Shown here: piece by piece, positions 47,301 to 59,600 of the stretch
Layout: each line of letters opens with the position of its first letter
How positions within the stretch are numbered: position 1 is the first letter of the stretch
Origin: Montifringilla adamsi
Taxonomy: Eukaryota > Chordata > Aves > Passeriformes > Passeridae
Direction of reading: 5' to 3'
Length of the DNA: 64,000 nt
Assembly: GCA_017590115.1 (NCBI GenBank)
Contig: JAGGNK010006460.1
Location: 732,320 to 796,319, forward strand
Notes under the pieces: generated by a model
What the model was told of the DNA's origin: nothing
What the model saw: only the letters and a program-made list of their open reading frames with translations
The model's database searches: none
Translations under genes and position numbers: made by a program

Positions 47301-49780
47301 CAATCACTTTTTGTATTGTTGGATCAATTTTAGTTTAAATTGATTTTGTCTGCATAAATTACACCCTGTTGTGAACATGAGGGCTTCTGCCTCTATTTAC
47401 ATTGTAGCTTGCAGCGTTCAAAAAGTTGATCCTTTAGTTTCAAAAATCTCTGGGGAAATAAGGTATTTTAGAGATGCAATTTAAGGTCTCAAACATTTCA
47501 ACATTATTGTATCTACTGCATTGGGTGTTATTAGTCTCACTGAAATCAGTAGAAATATTTAATGAGCAAAGTTGGCAAGACATGATTAGTGTCTGCAGGA
47601 TCAGGGCACAGATGCATCTTGTCTTTGGTTGCAAAAGAAATTAGATGCTGCATTTGTGGTCAGCAAAATGCAAAACATGGCTGCAAATGGAAAACAGGGA
47701 AGTTCATACAAGGGATCAAGCTAGGACCCTTCTTGGCCGGTTGTCAAGGAAGAAGCTCTGAGCTTTGAATCATTTCAGAATTTCAGTGAAAATCAGTGAT
47801 AATTAACTGTTTCCACAGCTGCCACCCCAAGTCCAAAATTACATTAAAATGCATCTCTGCTTGATGTAAATTTCAGGGGATAAATTACACATATCAAGGG
47901 TGACATGTGAGATAGACATAGTGTTGGCTATCATAAGCTCATCAACAAATTTTTCAAAGCCCAGATAGATCACTGTGCACTCTCAGCTAATCACCTCCCC
48001 ACTCAGACCACTAATGAAAGACCCACAAACCCAACTTCACACTCACTGTCCCCAAATCTTCTGTGATCTTGGGTTTCCCTGTAAAGCATTTGACATCAGA
48101 AATAATGAGACACTCTTTCAAGAGTCCTTCCTTTTCATACGCTGAATATTAATTTGAGGCCCATCACTCATTAAAAAGGAGAGTGTCGTATCTTCCATCC
48201 TGGCTTGGGAGTCATTATACAGAGACTTAAATCAAAACCCCGAGGAGCATGGGCATGGGAGGATCCTGCAGGACCAAGAGATAGATATGGCCAAAACCCC
48301 CAGGGTCCCAACCACTCCTGAACATCCTGGAGTATGTTGAATTTGGCTCCACAGTGGGATGTGCAGCTGCTGTTTAGGCACTTTGCAGAAATGAGCTGGC
48401 AATCTTGTAAGCAACAGCCTTAATGCAGAGATCTGGCTGTAGATTTTCTTGCTCCAGTGGGAAATGCAGCAGTTTCTCATCCTCACTCCTGCTCCTGGTT
48501 TCAGGTAAAACTGGGGGGAAGATGTTGGTTGAACCAGCTGATCCAACAAACTACACTTTCACACTAGCTAGATTTTCATTATCAGGATGTCAAGAAACAG
48601 AGCGCATTGCACAATTTATTCCCTGTCTGTGGGACAGCTTTTGCTGGATAAATGACAGCAAACCAGTTGTGAAGGAGGCCATCCTGCCTTCTGCTGGAGA
48701 AGTTACTGCCCTTCATGAGCCTTTTCTGGATGTTATGAAAAGCTGAGAGTGTTTTCATTTCTCCAGGATTTCAAAATTCAGTCTGTGTTTATGAAATATG
48801 GAGGGATGATATTTCCCTGCAAGTGGCAATTGAAAATTAAGGCTGACATAAATCCTGATACTTTAGGGCTGGTCAGTAGGGCTCCTTAAACAGGAGATGA
48901 TTCATGGATTTGTTCAGGAATTGAGACAAGAACAAGACAAAGGCTCAGAAATTTTCTCGAAAAACATATTTGCTACTTCATCTTCTTGTTTGCATCCCCT
49001 AAAAGTCAGGCAATCCCCAGATCCCCATTTATTTAACTCATCTGCCATTTAATCTTGTGCTGGGAGAAATTCACACAGACTTGGATGAAATATCTCTGGA
49101 GGTAATGCTGCTTTTTTGATGGATTTGCCCTTGGGTTTTTTTGCCTTATGGCAAAAAGCATGTCCTCTCCTGGAGGAGCTGCTCTCCCATGAGTGCATCC
49201 TGGAGCCATGCTGGAAGGCACCATGGTCTGCCCAGAGATATGAGAGCTTTGGGATCTGGTCAGAGCCCCAGGCTATGGCTGTATCAAAGCCCCTTCCACC
49301 CATCAAGGCCTCATTCCTCTCTGGGCCAAAGTTTTCATCCTGAAGCACGGGCTGTGGGGAACAGGTTCTTGGGAAGGCTTAGCTGCAAAGATAATACTGC
49401 ACCTAAAATAATACTGCATCACTCCCAGGTACATCCAGTGAAAGAGCTGCTGGTTTTAATGTCTTTCTTTCCCAAACTCCAAGGTAATGCCTGAAGCTCC
49501 CAGCCATCTTAGCAGCATGTCAGTGCTCTTAGTTCTGTCTCAGACAAGGGTTTCCAGCTGGCAGGGAATATTTCTAATGAGGTCTGTCCTGCTCAAAGCT
49601 GGGTCTAAATACAATTAAGTCACAAGCCCAGCAGCGCGAGGATGAGCCTTTTCTTTGGGACTACATTAAACACTAAATTGAGTGTGGAAAGGAAAACAGG
49701 CATTTGTACTGGACACAGCCTCTGGAGGAGGTACTCAGCTGACAGACCACTGCCTGCAGACACGGCATCCTGGGGTAATT
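44361..49780. other. Intergenic, no gene seen
   Basis: AT-rich sequence with one CR1 end (45274-45494). Nothing else recognised. Confidence 0.7.
45274..45494 (-). mobile_element. CR1 LINE 3' fragment
   Basis: Starts 'cacagaatcacaggaccatt' followed by 'gattggaaaagacctccatc', 'ccctgagtgccacatccatc', 'cacctctctgggcaacccct' and 'tcagtgaagaaattatttct'. Confidence 0.93.
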
Positions 49781-49999
49781 ATGAGTCGTACAGGCTGGTG
49801 GCTATTGCTGATGATGCTGGGGCTGATGCTGCCTGCTGGGACCACTGAGGAGAGATATTTTGAAATTCTAGGTCAGGCTCAAGCCAAAGTGTTTGTTCAT
49901 TTTAAGGAGGGCCCCCAGCTCTTCAAACATGACTCTTGGTGCTGCTGCCACTACCTATACCCAAAGGGTTACGCTACCTTCAGTGTATTTTTAACTTAA
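49781..49999 (+). other. Short ORF with signal-peptide-like start (unproven)
   Basis: A 72-codon frame begins MSRTGWWLLLMMLGLMLPAG, which resembles a secretory signal peptide (one Arg, a hydrophobic core, then a small-residue region before TTEERYF). Past this point there is no recognisable domain. A possible acceptor (CCACTGCCTGCAG) lies 21 bp before the ATG, and a weak donor-like GTCAGG follows codon 30. I do not recognise the product. The hydrophobic core comes from a CTG/ATG-rich repeat-like stretch, so chance is the likelier explanation. Confidence 0.15.
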
Positions 50000-52900
50000 G
50001 AGAGAGGAGAAGAATGTTCCTTGGCAGCAACCTCCCAAGATTCATCCTTTGTACTACGTGTCCAGGGCCACTGCCGGTTTCAGTTTAGGTCTGCACAGGT
50101 CCTGGGGAATCCAACCCCCTTGTCCGACCATGGTGCTGGAAGCCACGTGATTCTGAGCCATGGCATTTAACCTGCCCTGCAATTACAGGAAGGCAGTTTG
50201 GAATAAGCTTCAGTTGAGGGCAGTGCTCCCACAGGCACGGCCTCCTGGCTCCGCCAGCAGCGCTCGCGCACCATGGGACAACACATCTCAGTGTTATTTT
50301 TATGAGATCATAAAATAGTTGCATTTGGTGTGTTATTTTGCAACTACATTTTTATGAACTTAAAATAGCAGCTTACAGTTACTACTTGGGATAAATTGCT
50401 ATCATATTTGCCGATCACTTTATTATGCACCGTCAAAACAACTGCTGCTAAATACCAGTAAATTATATTTTGCTCTCCTCTAAGGTTAGTTAGGAGGCCT
50501 ATCTCCATAATTTTATCGAGTCTTTGCAAAGCATATCCACTGAGCTGGAAAATGGGAGCTTATTTGATGCAAGGGTAGGGAGGGAAGAGATGTTCAGCAA
50601 CTGATGTCGGCATTTAAACTGGTTTTATTAAAGCAACACAGTTATGCTAATCCCCAGTGCTCCAGTATCAAAACTACCTCAAAATATGAAACCTGCCTTA
50701 AAAATCACAATATTTTTACTGAAAATAAATTTGAGATTTCTTGCTCAAATCCACCCCAAAAACATTACAGCTTTTTTCCTAGTCAAGATTTCAGCCATTG
50801 ATAACTACTGGTTCAGTAATAACAACATGGCGTGAAAGCTTTGCATGTGCCCCTGAATAGTAGATGATATTTGACTAAATAGCTGAAAAAATGTATTGAC
50901 TGAAGGTATGTATATACACTTTCACGGTCTTTCATTTCTTTTCTAATGAAACGTTGCTTTAGAAAACAGCAGTAATGACTTTCTAGAATGATTTTAGGTC
51001 AAATCCCCTAACTGGACATTTCCAACTTGTGCATTTCCATAGCATCTTCCATCTCAGTGTCACAGCAGGGACCTTGCAGCCCTGCTCTGTCTCAATAATT
51101 TGGGCTGTTTCTTGTGTTTTCCTTCATGTTCTTTCCATGCTCCTGCACTGAGAGCAACTTCCCTTTGCACTGACACAGGTGCAGTGGGTATCCTGAGGAA
51201 CTAATTTATTTTGGGAGCAATGCCTGTTGTTCTGGCTCACGTCCATTGAAAGGGAGCCATGGAGGCTGCCTGGCCTCCAGGCACTCTGCCTGCTAGAGGG
51301 ATTTTTTGCCAGGAAACAGCGTTATTAACTGGTGGCAGCAAATGCCAAGCAGTGACTTTCAGCCCGCCTTGAGCTTCCAGTTTCCTTTGCTCCAAGCCAA
51401 ACAGGGATTGAGGGGACCTACACACATGACCACTTTTTTGACCCATTTCTGTCACAACTAAGCACCAGTGTCAGTATTTCAAGACTGTTGAATGCAGTCA
51501 TAGGTGCCTACAAACACCTCACTGCTGTGCCATTCCCCAATTTCCATCTGTCTTGTTCTGCTTATGCCCACACACACCTCAGCCCTGGTCTGTAGGGCCA
51601 GAGACACCCTTGACCCTGGCAGTCCCAGCACACAGCTTCAGCACAGAGCTTCTGTCCACCAGCAGCAAGATTGAGAAACCTGACTATTTCCCACCATGTG
51701 AACATGCATGAGCTAGGCCAAATCCTCATCACACTCCAAGAGCTTCAATCTTGTGCATTTGCAAGGAGGATCCAGAGCTCCAAGAACCAACACCCCAAAC
51801 ACACCTGGCAGAAGGGAGACAGGACCCCTCTCCTCCTGGACTAAACATTTATCTACCAGGCAAGGTCAAGGGATCCTTTCTCAGGGTTAAGGGGATCTGT
51901 GACTGCTTATTTGGAGTTTATTTTCCTGGGCCAGTTGTCAGCACACACAGCCCAGGCTGCTTTGTGGAAAATTAATATAAGTCATTTGTTAGGGGAAAAA
52001 AATCCCCACATTTGCACAAGAATGGGATGGGACCACAGAACATCCAGGTTCTACCCCAGTTCTGGTCATTTCTCTGCTGTCTGAACAGTTGTACATGTCC
52101 CATTTCACCTTCTCCATTTTATCCTACTGCTCACACCACAATCTCCTGGGGACTCTGGAACATGAAGGCCTTTGTACCCCTCTTGTCACGACACTGTTAC
52201 GGTCCAGCAGAGCCAGGGACCCAGAAACAGGACACAAACATGGATATGCCCATTGCATGCAGCCATGCTCTGAAACTCTTACATGGCCCCTCCTGCGCAT
52301 CCTTCCCTTGTGCCTCCCCCTCCACCTCCCTGCCCCACCTCCTCACAACTGGGTTTGACTTGGCAAAATACCACTCAGATGGAAAATACAACAGGGCCTG
52401 CTATCTCAGTTGGGACCTGAAGATGCTAGCCCTGCAAAAATGACTGCACCAAAGCCCAAAGGATGTTCACCATAGCAACACCTTCAAGTAGAGACAACAT
52501 TCATTTCACCTACAAACTACTCCTAGACAGCCCCTCACTGTGCACCCCTTCTGCATAGCCACATGTTTCATCCCCCAGAAGGACTTCAAAAGTACACATG
52601 GAGAAAGAAGTGGTCACTTCAGTCACCAGAGGGACTAAGGGCCTGTTGGCAGGGTGTGGATTGAAGCTGCCCCTTCACAGAGTATCTCCCCAGAGGTGCT
52701 GTCTGCAGTGGACCTAGTGGAGCTTCCTCATCTGTTTGCTATAATTTTCTTTTAAAGAATTCAGAGGTCTGACAAGCCTTGTGCATCACACCTTCCTTGC
52801 TCACACACTGTGTCACATGTGCTGTGCATCACACACAGCTGTATGGACCCTCTGCTGCTTCAAATCCCTGCCCCTCTTTCTGTATCACACCCCAGAATTT

Positions 52901-53817
52901 CCACCCTTGGAATAAAACCCTAGCTTGCCTGAAGCAAAGTTCTTGTCACAGCACCAGAGCTGGGGAAAGAAAAAGGAGTTCACCCAGAGTAATCTACCTC
53001 ACAGGAACATCAGACCTCTCCTTTCCCGCCTCTCCTTTCTCTCCTTTCTCCTTTCTCTCAGGCTGCTTTTACTTACAGAAAAGCAGCCTCCAGTGAGTAC
53101 CCAGGGTTTTAGGGAACAGACTGCCTTCTTAAGGACCTAGAAAGACATTCCCTTTCCAAAAATCCCAATAGCTCCAGTTCTCCACTGGCTCATCACCAGT
53201 TTCAGCAGACACCTGCTTTGCCTTCTTGGAGGAAACCATGCACAGAGGACCTGCAACTTACTGTAGACACCTTTTCCCCTGGAGCTGCAAAGGACTTTTT
53301 GGCTTGCCCCAAGCAGAATGCAAAGGTGGCTTTCTATAAGACACTGAGGAACAGCAAGGATTCTTCTGCCTTGGTTTTCTCCTGCCTTCACATCCTTCAC
53401 AATGAGAGGTATTCAGAGCCATCCCTGAGGAGATGGGTGTCTTTGAAGGGGAGTGACAAGCAAGTCCCCACACAGGACATGGCTATGATTGGCATTTCCA
53501 AACGTGGAGGAGTGTGCTGTGACTGCTCCCAGTGGCATCTGGCAGAGCTGGTGACAAGCTGCTTGTCATGTCACTCGGGGATGAGAGGCTGAGATGTCAA
53601 ACAGGACCCTCTGAACACCAACGCCACAACACAAAAGCAGCAGTTCAAAGTCCCTCAACTTCCCTCCTAGGGAGACAGCCTGGCTGGTTATGACACTAAT
53701 TTATTGTCAGATATATTTCTCTTTCTTTTGAAATTACTGTCAAAGGGGTTTATGTTTCTATGCCTTTGGCTGGATTGATATAGGCATTACATCTTACCTG
53801 GGCAGTAATGAGGGATT

Positions 53818-53840
53818 AAAAAAAAAAAAAAAAAAAAAAA
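53818..53840. repeat. Poly(A) run of 23
   Basis: Uninterrupted A run; nothing recognisable precedes it. Confidence 0.97.
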
Positions 53841-54547
53841 GCAGCTTGTAACGTAAAGTGTGGATCTTATGACTTATTTACTCTCCTGGCAACACGCCTG
53901 ATTAATTCAGGGTGTAATTTCCTGGGCTTCTGAATTTCATCAAGCACAGGTTGACTGTACAAAGACTGTACAAAACACCAGACAGGTATCAGTGAAGGGG
54001 TGATCCTTGGTCAGCCCTAATCTTCAACACCTTGCAAGGCTCTTCCCAGCACACTCCTCTACCTCAGCCCTGTTTGCAGAGGGATTTTTTGTTGTCTTTG
54101 ATGTTCTGCTCGGAATGATGGCACTGCAGGAGCTTTGATGTGCATGCATTTACCTACTGGAACAGGATGAAAGACCAGTAAGGAATTACAGTGGTGATCT
54201 TCAGTTGTCCCCCTGAAATGGGACTTGTCATGGGGGTTGGTGATCTCAATCCACTTTTCTACTGAACCACTACTTACACTGGACTTTTGGCAGCATCTGT
54301 GGGGATCTCAGAGGAAAGTCAAGCAGCATCTAAACTGCTGGTCTCAAATGCATTTCCAACGTTAGACATGCAACAGTCAGGCAAAAGATGCGTTGCTGGG
54401 GCGAAAAACTCCTACTGCATTTGACAAGCAGCTGGCCCACCCCAAGCTTTGGTGGTTCCTCTGCTGCCAGCCCAAAGGCGACAAATGGTTGTTTGACTAG
54501 ACTGTCTCTGTCTGTAATTTCTAAAGAGTAAATGGAGCTTCTTGGCT

Positions 54548-54614
54548 AAAAATTCAATGTGATGTTACTGTTTATCGATTCTATGGAAAAACAGTAACAT
54601 CACATTGAATTTTT
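54548..54614. repeat. Perfect inverted repeat, 26-bp arms
   Basis: Arms 54548-54573 and 54589-54614 are exact reverse complements, with a 15-nt loop (54574-54588). The inner ends read ACTGTTT and AAACAGT. The longest uninterrupted stem seen in the window, in non-coding AT-rich sequence. Confidence 0.97.
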
Positions 54615-56409
54615 GTGTTTACACATAGTAAGGATCCTAGTAATATGTTTCCAGCTGCTCACCATCCATAAAAAATCAGCTTTGTATAAACTTGGCATTT
54701 CTTTTGCACAGCTCATCCATTTTTCCCTCATGCTCACGTTAAGAGGTCACCAAACACAGTTTGTCACCTTCTTATCCATTCCTACGTGAATGACTCACCT
54801 ACCATCAGCAGATGGTTATGTCCTGAGGCTGTGGCCAGGTGATAAAAGAGGGTGACAGCACAAAAGGTGGTAGACTCAAAAGAATTCTTTGTGTATGTAT
54901 ATTTCTTCTGCATTGCCTAGAAAGACGTTTTCTCCCCCATACTTATCATTGATCCCCAGTTTGGTGATGGGTTTCAACAGCTTAGCTGCTGCCTCCTAAA
55001 CTTTGCTGTAAGTCCACTGGGTGAGAGCAGAATGGAGGAGGAGTAATTAAAGTGACTGAATAGTTAGTCTTTCCACTGGAAATAATTGTCTATGGAGCAG
55101 TGTAGCAACATGTCATTCATCTGGAAAGGTCAGTTATGAAGAAATTTGTTTCAGAAATTTGGTTTGATTACATTGCTGTAAAGTGTGACATTAAAATTCT
55201 AGCTGTTTGTATCTCTGATCTGAGATCAATGGAAAACATGAGCTTGGATTTGCTTCTCATATTCTGTTTCTTCAAAGAAAAAGACAAAGAAGAAAGTATT
55301 TCCAATGGAATTAACTTCCCAGAGTAAATTGTTACTTGACTTTGGTAGACAGTTGCCTTCTATTAGAAGAGTGTTGTCAAAAAGCTTAGGTCCAACATTT
55401 GTAATCAAGCTGAAGGAATTTCTTGATGACTGTATAGAACATGTTTTGCACCAAGATCCTCCCCTGATGTCCAACAGTGTCAGCTGGCCTGTGACCACCA
55501 GGACAAAGCTGCCTATAATACCTCCAGGATTGGGATAGTTTAGAGAGGTGGGTAGGCTTTCCAGCATATCACTTATAAATATATTAGGGAAGCATTCACA
55601 GATGTTTCTCATTCTTTATATCCGGCATCAGTGTTATGATAGCTTCAAAGATAAAAAGATAAGTCCATTTCTAAACAAAGGCCCAGTGAAAAGTATTATT
55701 CATTAACTGTTCTGCTGGGAGATGAGCTGGACTCATCACAACCCTCTCTCTTCTTCCAAACCAGATGCAAAGCCTACTTCAGCTCACACTCAGAGGAACA
55801 TGAATTTCCAAACCCCCCTCTCAGAAGGGTCCTCTCCCTGGCACCATCCCAGCAGACTGAGCTGGTCCCACCATACTGGCACCTAAAGCACAGCAAACAG
55901 GAAGAAGGCCCTGACAACTGTTGGAGATTTCCACCCACAAAACACAACCACTCAACACTCTTTGTTGGGCACCAGGAGGTGCTCAGAGCCCACTCCTTTC
56001 CTTACTCTTCATTTTGGCTGGAGTGGGTTTGGGCTGCAAGAGACAGTTCCTAGCTTGCCTGCTGTCTCCTCATGTACCAAACACGTATGTTTTCCATGGC
56101 ACATGGTTTCACAACATTGGGGCTTGAGGGTTGCACAGACTGAGAAATCCCTTTGTGCAGGTTTGGTATTAGTTCAGCTGTTGCTGACACTTGAATTTCA
56201 CCTGCAAAGTCCACAGCAAAGCCTGAATCAAGAAGGCCAATGTGCTGAGACCACGTTATGCACCTCTCATTTCATTCAGCGAATCCAGGGAAAGGCAGTT
56301 TTACTGTGCTGTGACAGGGCAATATCCCATAGAGGAAGGTCAGCTCTGGAGACTGTTTGCAGGGAAACAGTTATGAAGTGGGCCAAGGTGAAGGACAAGT
56401 TATGACAGA

Positions 56410-56660
56410 AAAGTGGTAAGGGCTTTAAAACAAAAGGGAATTGATTTAGATCAGATAAAACAAAGAGTATTTTTACAATGAGGATGCTAGGACAGTGGCA
56501 CAGATTGCCCAGAGAAGTTGTGGCTGCCCCGTTCCTGGTAGTGTTCAAGGCCAGGTTGCATGGGGCTTGGTCTAGCGAATGGTGCCCCTGCCCATGGCAG
56601 GGGGATGGATCAAGATGATTTTTAGGGTCCCTTCCAGCCTACACTGTTCTGTGATTCTGA
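56410..56660 (+). mobile_element. CR1 LINE 3' fragment with intact tail
   Basis: Sense copy: 'gggaattgatttagatcaga', 'tacaatgaggatgctaggac', 'cagattgcccagagaagttg', 'gtgttcaaggccaggttgca' and a tail of 'actgttctgtgattctga'. Confidence 0.93.
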
Positions 56661-59600
56661 GAAGGTCAAGATAGAACCAGGGGGACGTGACTAGGGATGA
56701 GAGCTGCACTCCTTGGAAAGCTGGGGATGGAAACCTGATGAGGCAACTTGGTGCAGATATCCCCAAGTTTCTGCTGAGCATTTAATCGTGACTGTTGCAC
56801 AGGGTGAATGCATTTTCTTACTGTTTATTATTCTGCTTTTGCCATGTAACCTGCTTCACTAAAACCTTTAACTGAAACAACAGCCATTAAAAAGCCATCA
56901 AACAAGATTTTGTAGTTCTCCCTTTTGCTGCAAGGACCTAACAACTTATAAAAATTTATTTTGTGCTGTGCTCGGTTCCATTAAAAGACTATTGGGGTTT
57001 ATTTTTAGGTTTTATTTAGGTAACTGAGTTACCTAGCGTGTAACACTCAAGGCTTTGTTTTGTCACCTCAAGGCCTAATCATAGTGGGATTTGCTGACAT
57101 TAGGAGTCAGCAAATATATCTACAGACATCAGCTATGTAGAAATGCTTGCAACTGACATGGGGCACACAAAGGGAAAGCAGATTGCATGCTGTTTTCTGA
57201 TGCAAAGGCTAGGAAAGGAGTACTTATCTCATATCAACATCCTAATTTCCAGCACTTTGATCAGAACGCTTTGAATTGTAAATATTGCAAAAAAGTGTCA
57301 TCTATCAGTTTTAATGAAAGGATCTTTGCCCACGGAATGGCATGTGCTAAACCAGAAAGGTCTGAAGTCATCTCCCGACTGGCCCCGAGAGGCTTTGAAT
57401 GCTCCTTCAAAGTGGAGGCTCTTGTCAACGGCAGCCTGGATCACAGGGGTGAGGCACAGGGGCTGCTACTGCTGCTGGGTCGTGTGGCTGCAGCCCCAGC
57501 CCAGCTTCTCCCAGCAAAGCACACATTCAGCCTTCAAAGAAATCCACAAAATAAAGTGGAGGTGTTTGCAGTATGAGCAGCCAGAGCCAGTCTGACTTCA
57601 GACCAGCTGGAGAACAGTAAAGCAGGGATGCTTCTGCAGGGCACAAAATGAGGATGTGCATCTCCAGACCCCAAAGGCCTTGTACACAAGGGAGTTAAGG
57701 AGTAAAATGGAAGGCAAATAATCAAATCCCTAGTGCTTTTCAGCATTAATATGTATTTTATAAAAGTCTTCATTTCTGTAGGGAAAGAACCAGTACAGGA
57801 TGCACAGGTTCAAGGCTACCTGCCCTCCCCAGGGTGGATGCCAGGGCACATTGCTGCAAAAAACCTGCATAGTGATGACTGAAAAATGGACAACAGTAGC
57901 TAAGCACCAAGTTTATAGACTGGTTGGGTCAGCTTGAAAATGTACTGCTTGTGAATATACTGCTCATGAAATGTACACGTGATTTAAGGACTCATCACTG
58001 ACCTCAGGATGTCACAAAAGGCAGAGAAGAGATGGCCCTAATTAGTGCAGCCAGAGAAATGGCTGGGGTAAGTACAAGGACAGCCTTGGATTTGGGCAGA
58101 AAAGGCTTGTGGGAGACTGTTTCTGAAGCAGCACCACACACGTGCCCTCTCCCTTCTATTATTCCTAAACATCTACCACCAATCACTGCAGGAGGTGATT
58201 CAGTCTGACCCAGGATGGCAGAATCATCTCTCAAGGGTCACAACCACAGCTAGCAATGGTGCTCTTAGACACAAAACATCATCCACACCAAGAGCAGAAC
58301 TCTGTCTTCAGTCTTGTTTGTCAAAACATGGTACTTTGCAAGTTTTCTTGCGTTTTTGTAAACGCATACATTGCCAGGATGATATACGACCCTGATACCA
58401 TAGAAACCTTACTCAGATATTTACTTGATGTATGAGTTATGCAAACAAAAAGGTCTGAAGTCGTCCTCTCCTGCATATTCATCTGTCACTAAGGCACCCG
58501 CAGGCCCCCATGACCACAGCCTAACATGGGGCTCTGCAGTGATGCTCCATTTGCTGTGAATGAGGAACATCCACACTGCAGCAGTGGGAGCCACTCACCC
58601 TCCCCAGGCAAAAAGGCGTACATATTGAGTCTCGCCTGTTGGATTTTGTGGGGGTTTTTTTCTATGAAGTTGTGTTAATTAAAAAGATTAAAGCCACACG
58701 TTAAAACCTGACACCCCATCCCCTCTGCTCCTTTGACACAGTCATGAAATGTTAACACAAAACATCAGTCCTAGAAGACTGCTAAAATTATCATGTCAGA
58801 GCTATTAATACAGCACAGTGGTAGGGGGGGCTCTTTAAAGAGCATATAGCATTAAACCTCTCGCTAGATATTAAGGGGACTTCTTAACCTCTAAAATGAC
58901 AGTTATGTGCAAAAGAGGGGAGAAGGGAAGGGGCTTCATTAAAAATCCATACTTAGCCGGCACAACAGTGTACTTAATGGCACTAGAAGAAGCCATTTAA
59001 ACAGGTAAAATACTACCCCCTATGCAGAGATGCCTCTTGGATAAAGAGGCCCTTTGTATCTTGGATGTCCTGTAAGTACCATTCTCTTTAATTTTTTCTT
59101 TCCTAACAGCCATAAAGGATATTTTAAATGCATGAGGAATACTCATGCTGCAGGGCTATGGCACAGGGTTTCAGAGCAGTGAAATGCTCTTTGAACAGAT
59201 CTTGACAAGGGCAGTGGCCATGCAGAAGTCCAAAGAACCTGTAGAGACCCTGGGAGGAATGAATTTCTAAAGGGCTTCTGGAGGCTACCCGTGAGACTGC
59301 AGGCAAGTATCCTCTTTACCTACAGGCTGTGCAAAAAAGCAACTCCCATCCCAATTATCTTGTGATGTGAAGGTATATATGGTGTAGAGAAGCCCATCTC
59401 ATGCAGCTGTGGCTCTTCTGGGGCACTGCAGAGTCTGCTGGCCGTGAATCAACATCAGATGGGGAAAAATGCTCAGTTTGGGCTGGTTTAGAAGTTAACT
59501 TTTCTCAAGTGCAGTCCCAAGTCCCAACACAGTCCCTCTCCCTGCCTCAGAAAAACAGGCAAAAGCAACAAACCTACCAAAGCCTGATTTAAGTGTTTAA

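Larger units (their letters stand above)
50000..56409. other. Intergenic, no gene seen
   Basis: CR1-free for about 6.4 kb. Contains CT-rich sequence near 53.02-53.06 kb, the A23 run and the 26-bp-arm hairpin at 54548-54614. No exon supported. Confidence 0.65.

Noticed and set aside
55226..55612. 128-codon minus-strand frame, and an opposite 77-codon plus-strand frame
   Set aside because: No recognisable domain, no splice context, and both strands open over the same stretch. Treated as chance.
56290..56409. Extension of the CR1 copy at 56410 further to the left
   Set aside because: The text before 56410 does not follow the CR1 consensus I know clearly enough to claim it.
57187..57576. 129-codon plus-strand frame
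   Set aside because: No domain and no promoter or splice context; composition is like the surrounding non-coding DNA.
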